Of a stretch of 64,000 nucleotides of DNA, positions 58,467-64,000 are shown piece by piece. A program made the translations under genes and the position numbers. Origin of the DNA: Kingdonia uniflora. Taxonomy: Eukaryota > Streptophyta > Magnoliopsida > Ranunculales > Circaeasteraceae. Positions within the stretch are counted from its first letter, which is position 1. Each line of letters begins with the position of its first letter. Where the stretch lies: the NCBI GenBank assembly GCA_014058105.1, contig JACGCM010001110.1:62001-126000 (forward strand). The letters run 5' to 3'. The notes under the pieces were generated by a model. The model did no database searches, was not told the origin of the DNA, and worked only from the letters and a program-made list of their open reading frames with translations.

Positions 58467-59150
58467 AATGCAAGATCCAGTGATTGTGTCTACCGGGCAA
58501 ATGTATGACCGTGTTTCGATATCCCGGTGGATGGGAAAAGGGCATTGTAGTTGCCCCAAAACAGGGTAAATTCTTGTGCATACTCGACTGGTTCCTAATA
58601 GAGCACTATATAACCTTATTTCCCAATGGTCTAATGCTCACGGAATCCCGCTTGATCCAGTGGAAAGCACGGATATTACTTTCGAGTTTGTTGCAATGGC
58701 TTCCTCAAGTAAAGCTGCGATAGAAGCTAATAAAGCTACAACAAAGATTCTTGTACAACAACTATCAAATGGGACACAAGGGGCAAAGACAGTAGCTGCA
58801 CGTGAGCTTCGTTTGTTGGCTAAAACTGGGAAGGAGAATCGTGCTTGTATTGTAGAAGCTGGGGCAATCCCACTTCTTTATGATTTACTTTCTTCGTAGA
58901 ATCCACTTGCACAAGAGAATTATGTAACAACTATTTCTGAATTTATCAATTTATGACAAAAACAAAAGTCGAATTATGGAAGAAGCCGAGTGCTTGGGGT
59001 CAGTTGTTGAGGTTTGAGATTTGGGATCACGACTGAGGCGAGAGAGATTGTTGCAGCAACACTCTTTAGTCTATCTGTAGTTCATTAGTACAAAAAGAGA
59101 ATCTCCGCTAAAGATGGAGCAGTGGAGGCTTTGGGTGTTGCATACGGTTG
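58467..59150 (+). pseudogene. U-box/ARM (PUB-type) E3 ubiquitin ligase relic, 3' piece
   Basis: Continues the U-box after copia F: DPVIVSTGQMYDR, SISRWMGKGHCSCPKTG, then LVPNRALYNLISQW. A spacer and ARM-repeat start follow (ATTKILVQQLSNGTQGAKTV, RELRLLAKTGKENRACIVEA). A stop at 58898 falls in the first ARM repeats. Degraded ARM sequence continues to about 59150 (YDKNKSRIMEEAECLGSVVE; TLFSLSVVH). Frameshifts in the U-box and stops show it is dead even without the insertion. The parent gene would ubiquitinate substrates with an E2. Confidence 0.88.
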
Positions 59151-59879
59151 CCAGGAAATTCTACGACAACTTTTGTTTTTGATGTTTCGGTGGCACTAGT
59201 CTCAATATCAGTCCCTGTTTTGTAATGGTAGAAAGTATCCCTTATTATTATCTTATGTATTACTGTTTCTCTCCTCTGAATTGCGGTATTTCCATTGTTG
59301 GAATATGCATGATAACATTCTTTTGTTGTAATTTTATGATAACGAAAAGAGTTCAAAAAAAATACAACGAAGGTGATCTTATAGAATTAGCAAATGATAA
59401 TCTGAACTGTTTCCGCAACTGGATTGTGTTAAGTGGTCGTGATTGCTTAAAGGACCATAGAAAGCACTCAAAAGCCAAAAATGATAAAAGGGAAAAAGAA
59501 AAAAAGATCCCAGGACAGCAATTATAAAATGAACAAAGCAATTATTTTGGAGTTGGTATTCATGGCCCCATATCCTTCCAACACCAAAAATATATATAAT
59601 ATTAAAATCTCTTTGAGGTTACAAAGTTCTCTCCTTACTTATAAAGCCCCCGTAGCAAAACCAATGAGGACTTATAGGAAACCCAAACTACCGTCAGCAA
59701 CAGTATAAGGCACCTCAAAGCAATCTGCTCCACAACAATAGTCATTTCAGACCAACATATAGAGAATAAATAATTTAAAGCATTCACTAAAAACATTCAT
59801 ACAATCCACAACTCTCTCCCTCAATAATCTTACTCACAGTGCGGCCAGATAGAGACAACCATAACCCAGCTTTCAAAAG
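59151..59879. other. Stretch with no recognised gene
   Basis: Only short chance frames are present, including one of 100 codons at 59225-59527 with no recognisable domain. It separates the U-box relic from the Athila-like relic. Confidence 0.4.
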
Positions 59880-60869
59880 ACTCTGGTTGGGGGCAACAAG
59901 GAAAGTTTCCAAGCTAGCCAAGAGACAAACCCAAAGGGCCAATATGGAATAGATTGTACTAGGAGAATGATGCCATAAAACAATGTAGTGCTATCACTAC
60001 CCTCAGGGGTACAATGACTATGTCAGCTGATAAAATGAAGCTTGCACACATAGAAATTGATGCACATAAGGATAATCTTAAAATTGCCCAAGTAGGTGCA
60101 ACACCCAACATTCCAAATACACAAGCTTTAGCTTCAAACCCTGACTACGAGGAGCCCAAGGAGAACTTTAAACATGCACATATTAACCAACTATTGCTCC
60201 GACCAGCTAGGCAGGTACCTTCTTATGCCAAGTTCTTGAAGGAAGCACATGCCTAAAAGCAAAAGTTTGATAAAAATAAGAAAGTTTTTTTCAATAAGAT
60301 CGTAACCCCACCTAGGCTTAGAGACCTAGGATGAGCTACTATACCATGCAGTATAGATACATATAAACTAGAGAGAGCTCTCTTGGACTTGGGGGCAAGT
60401 GTGAATGTCCTACCCAACCCCTTGTATCAAAAACTTGAACTAGGGGAGCCCAAGCCGACCCGAATGGCATTACAAATGGCTAATCGATCTGTAAGATCCC
60501 AAGGGGTATACTCATTGATGTGTTCATCTGGCACGATGGTCTTCATTTCCCTATTGATATTGTTATACTATATACAAAAGGCAAAGGATTTGGCAATTGT
60601 GAAACCCCTGTAATTTTGGGAAGACCTTTCTTGGCAACAACTCGTGCTACTGTAAATTGTAATTCTGGATTATGAACTCTATTTTTGGGATACATAAAAC
60701 CACTTTGAATGCTTTTAAGTCTAAATCTCAAATATTGACTAAGAGTAACATGGGAGAGTATGAAGCAATAGGTGAAGAGGACCGCCACTAGACAACACAT
60801 ATAATGAAAGCTCATCTTCAATTAATACTTTAAATAATAAGCAAGTAATGGCTCTGACTGTTCGTCACT
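59880..60869 (+). pseudogene. Athila-like gypsy relic: gag end and protease
   Basis: Plus strand. The gag tail has QQGKFPS (near 59900) and AITTLRG (near 60000; AITTLRSGK in relatives). The linker has RQVPSYAKFLKEAHA (60209-60253). Protease LDLGASVNVLPNPLYQKLEL (near 60385) is typical of Athila-type elements, and the end block VILGRPFLATTRATVN is near 60610-60660, with a frameshift between them. The hAT element at 60870 cuts it off. Confidence 0.85.
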
Positions 60870-63800
60870 TAGGGATGGCAATGGGGCGGATTTGGGGCGG
60901 GGGAGCCAATACCATCCCCATCCCCATCCCCATCCACGCCCCAATCCCCATTTAAATTAAGCGGGGATCCCCAAATCCGCCCTTCATAAATATGTTCAAT
61001 ACCAGACCCGCCCCATCTCCGTCCCATTTAACTTATGAACAATAAAAAAAAAAATAGCCCTTACATATTCTGAAAAAAACAATTTACAACATTACATAAT
61101 ACATATTCTGATATTCTGAAAATATAAAACCAAGCAGTGATTGAGCAAGGGATCTTATCATCATTAACATATCCTTTTCTAATTACCAGTTTCTACCCTT
61201 GATTTCATCTTCTCATTAATATCTGCAACACAATGCAAAAAATAATAAGAACACTGAGAAAATAACAACTTGCTCTACTAAATTCATGTGATGAAACAAG
61301 CATCATTAGAATAAAAACAAGTCCTTTAGTAACCATGTTGACCACTGGACTGATATCTTTTTGATCATTAATTGTAACAATTATTAGTTAATTTTTTCGT
61401 AAATAATACATGTGCTGTTTTGGATATGTTTAGGGGAGTTTTTAATATCAATGGCATTTGCCCTTTGATACTCTCTGAAACAAAGTGATGCCTCCCTTGC
61501 TGAACTTGAATAAATATGGGAAGTTTCCATGTGAAGTTGCTCAAAACTATTGTTTTACTCACTTCTCTATATTTTTATTAATAATTTAATATATCCTAAG
61601 TTGGTCAAGAAGATCAAGTATATTTCCAGAAAGTATAGTTCAAGATGTATTGATAAAGGATTTGAAAGATGTGTGGGATAAGTGACCTTAAACAATAAAT
61701 CGCGCCAATGTACAAGAGAAACTGCAGTTTGACATGTCCATTATCATTTTCTAATTTGCTTAATATATAATACTTTTAAGTTTCCTATTTCTTAGTGTGT
61801 GGTAAGCAATCTAGTTTGACGCGTCCATTATCTTGATGTCAGCCATCCAAATAATGGTATCTTGAAAATGTAACTGCTACTCTTGCACTGTGCAGTTGAT
61901 TTCAGGAGGAAAATACCTCGGATCCCAGCTGTCTAAGCTATCTTTGTATTACATTTATTACAAATGCTAAAGTGACAACAGTGAAGAATATGTTTATATA
62001 TTACATTTAAAACCCAAAACTCTATTACAAGAATTGTTGTGGACAATGTTTGTAGTTGTTTCAACTATGGATCCTCAATCTACAAGTCTATAAGGACACC
62101 AAGAGAAATTAGGATACAATATTACACCTTTCTAGTAGACACATCTAAGCTATAACGCTAAAGAGTATTATTTTTATTATTGTTCATGTATTGATGGCAA
62201 TCATAATTGAAGCATATACATAAAGCAAATACCTGATATCTTCTCAAAGCATCTTTGACATCATCTTAAGCGCTCGCACTTGTGAGACATGGTTTCTATT
62301 AAACAATTAAACACATGCCTAGTTATAAATCTTCATAAATAAAAATGTTATAGTAAAAAATGATCAATAACAATCATTTTCCTGATCTGCCTCTACATCT
62401 TCACTTATTGAGCTTCTTGTAAATTGTGTTACTAAAGAAGGATGTAATCATAAAATAAAAACTAATTAGTCAACCTTAAAATATATAAAAAAAATCATTA
62501 ATATTTAGACAATATTAACAAAATGAATAGAAACATCCAACTATTACCTTTGATTTTAGCCCATAACCAGTCTTGCGTACACATTAAGGCTTCCAACATC
62601 TTTTGATGTAGTCTACTACGACGAGGGCTCACAAATCTACTACTAGTACTAAAAGTAAACTCTGAAGCAACCGTAGACACGGGAATAGCCAAAATATCTC
62701 TAGCAATACAATGTAAAATAGGAAATTTACTCTCATTTGCTTTTCACCAACTTAATATCTAAATGTTTTCAGTCCTAGGTAAGATACCCTCCTCAAAATA
62801 CAAATCAAATTATGACTTAACAATCTCAATAGTGTTCGTATTAAAGACAAATAAATCAAACCTCTTCAAAAAATTATTCTTTGCAATTCGACTCTTCTGC
62901 GGTTGGGGAAAGGCAATTGAGGATTGACCTCTAAGATTACTTAAACGCATTTGATACTCCTCCAATATATCAATACATAATTTGTGAATTTTTTCAATTT
63001 CTCTGGCAGAATCGTCTTCGTAAATGAGGGGATATTAGAACTCAATCAACTTCATCTTGTACCTTGGATCCATAATTGTTGCCATAACCATAATCGTATG
63101 AATTACATTCTAATACTTCTCAAATTTTATAATTATTTTTTCTCCCATCGATCTAACTTCGCCATAACTAGACTTGAGCCAATCATATATTGATATCTTG
63201 TCTTCACAAATTTTAGGGAAGTACAAATTAGTTATAGGATATTTAGACCCAGAAAACAATTCTGTTACCTCAAAGAACAACTTCAATCTCTCGCAAATCT
63301 TAGTTGACAACAACCAATCAGCTGAAAGTGGTAAACATCTGTATTGGGATTCATGTTGCTTTAAACGAGGAAAAACTTCTTTGTAAATCAAGGCAGTTTG
63401 AAGCATAAAAAACGTAGAGTTCCACCTAGTTTTGCAATTCAATGATAACATCTTTGTACTTGAAATGTTCAACTGACATACTGCTTCAAAAAAAATTTCA
63501 TCTCTCTTTGACGTTGCACTTCAATAACTAATACTATCACGAACTCTCTCGATACCATCTCCTATAACATCTAACCCGTCTTTCACAATCAAATTTGGAA
63601 TATGGGCAGAACATCACATGTGAAAAACATCCTCTCGTCGCAGCATTGTGTCTAAAGAAAGCCTTTCTAAAAGGATCTCAATCATAGTATCGTTAGTAGA
63701 ACAATTATCTACTGTCAAAGTAGACAACTTACGGTCAATGTTCTACTCCAACAAGCAGTCCATAAGAGCATTAGCAATCGTCTCCGATGTATGAGGACAT

Positions 63801-64000
63801 GGCACATATATAAATTTAACATAAAAAGAAAATGCAATATATATTACTATAAATAAATACTATAATCTCAAATCAGTTATAACTAAAAGAAAGATTTTAT
63901 TTGAAATGTACCTCATAATTCGACTTTGTAAACTCCAAGTGTCGTCAATAAAATGAGCTGTGACGGCCATGGATTCCCTCTTTTTGTAGTTAGCAGTCCA
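60870..64000 (-). mobile_element. hAT element K (runs past the window end)
   Basis: Begins with the hAT-type terminus TAGGGATGGCAATGGGGCGG (60870) followed by GC-rich GGGGCGG/CCCCATCC words. It then has about 1.4 kb of AT-rich non-coding sequence and the minus-strand transposase. The other end lies beyond 64000. It interrupts the Athila-like relic. Confidence 0.8.
62498..64000 (-). pseudogene. hAT transposase (RICESLEEPER/DAYSLEEPER type), degraded
   Basis: Minus strand, upstream part off-window. It shows WTANYKKRESMAVTAHFIDD and LQSRIM at 64000-63915, then a likely intron. Next are YVPCPHTSETIANALMDCLL and TVDNCSTNDTMIEILL (DxxCNN-type Asp block), with stops at several places. TRWNSTFFMLQTALIYKE lies at 63430-63380, and the C-terminal hAT dimerisation block LAIPVSTVASEFTFSTSSRF...RSRLHQKMLEALMCTQDWL at 62700-62560. 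Stops after YVPCP.. and in the CSAHI region make it inactive. Confidence 0.88.

Noticed and set aside
1..64000. tRNA or rRNA genes
   Set aside because: No cloverleaf or rRNA segments noticed; short TGGTATCAG matches are retrotransposon primer-binding sites.

Overview
This window is plant nuclear DNA. It holds one spliced single-copy plant gene, Ty1/copia and Ty3/gypsy LTR retrotransposons with plant-type primer-binding sites (TGGTATCAG), LINE, MULE, PIF/Harbinger and hAT sequences, and AT-rich intergenic DNA. No bacterial-type operons, CRISPR arrays or RNA genes were seen. Species cannot be fixed from sequence alone.

The only apparently intact host gene is a minus-strand CTF7/ECO1 cohesin acetyltransferase (11858-18625). 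Six exons with GT..AG borders give one open frame of 356 codons plus stop. Its last intron (about 4.3 kb) holds a decayed LINE and an inverted repeat. Its first intron carries a Tourist/PIF-like MITE. A second host sequence, a U-box/ARM E3 ligase relic, is split inside the U-box by a copia element.

Layout. 1-10670: minus-strand gypsy relics A and B lie beside a plus-strand Tat-lineage gypsy (D). D is split by an internally deleted gypsy (C, 5043-8328, TSD CAATT). 10671-18800: CTF7 and its introns. 18811-26180: tandem duplication, hAT-like MITE, plus-strand LINE relic, a 2.36 kb element with about 550-bp inverted arms, and a Harbinger transposase tail. About 26.4-53 kb: a nested stack. An outer MULE (H2) is split by copia I (27359-43548, TSD AAACC) and copia G (46481-52845). 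Copia I holds a second MULE (H1, with a convergent zinc-finger gene) and gypsy E (36770-42508, TSD ATTAT). Copia G holds a 1113-bp LTR-like insertion (48161-49273, TSD ATGAT), and a second copy of that LTR opens the window. 53-60 kb: the U-box relic split by copia F (54412-58461, TSD GATAT). 59.9-64 kb: an Athila-like gypsy relic interrupted by a degraded hAT element that runs off the window.

Nearly all mobile-element genes carry stops or frameshifts, so this is mostly a fossil layer. Four target-site duplications that frame whole insertions, plus reading frames that resume across three insertions, give the order of events. A recurring theme is clusters of TTCGAA-centred palindromes in the LTRs of both gypsy and copia families.
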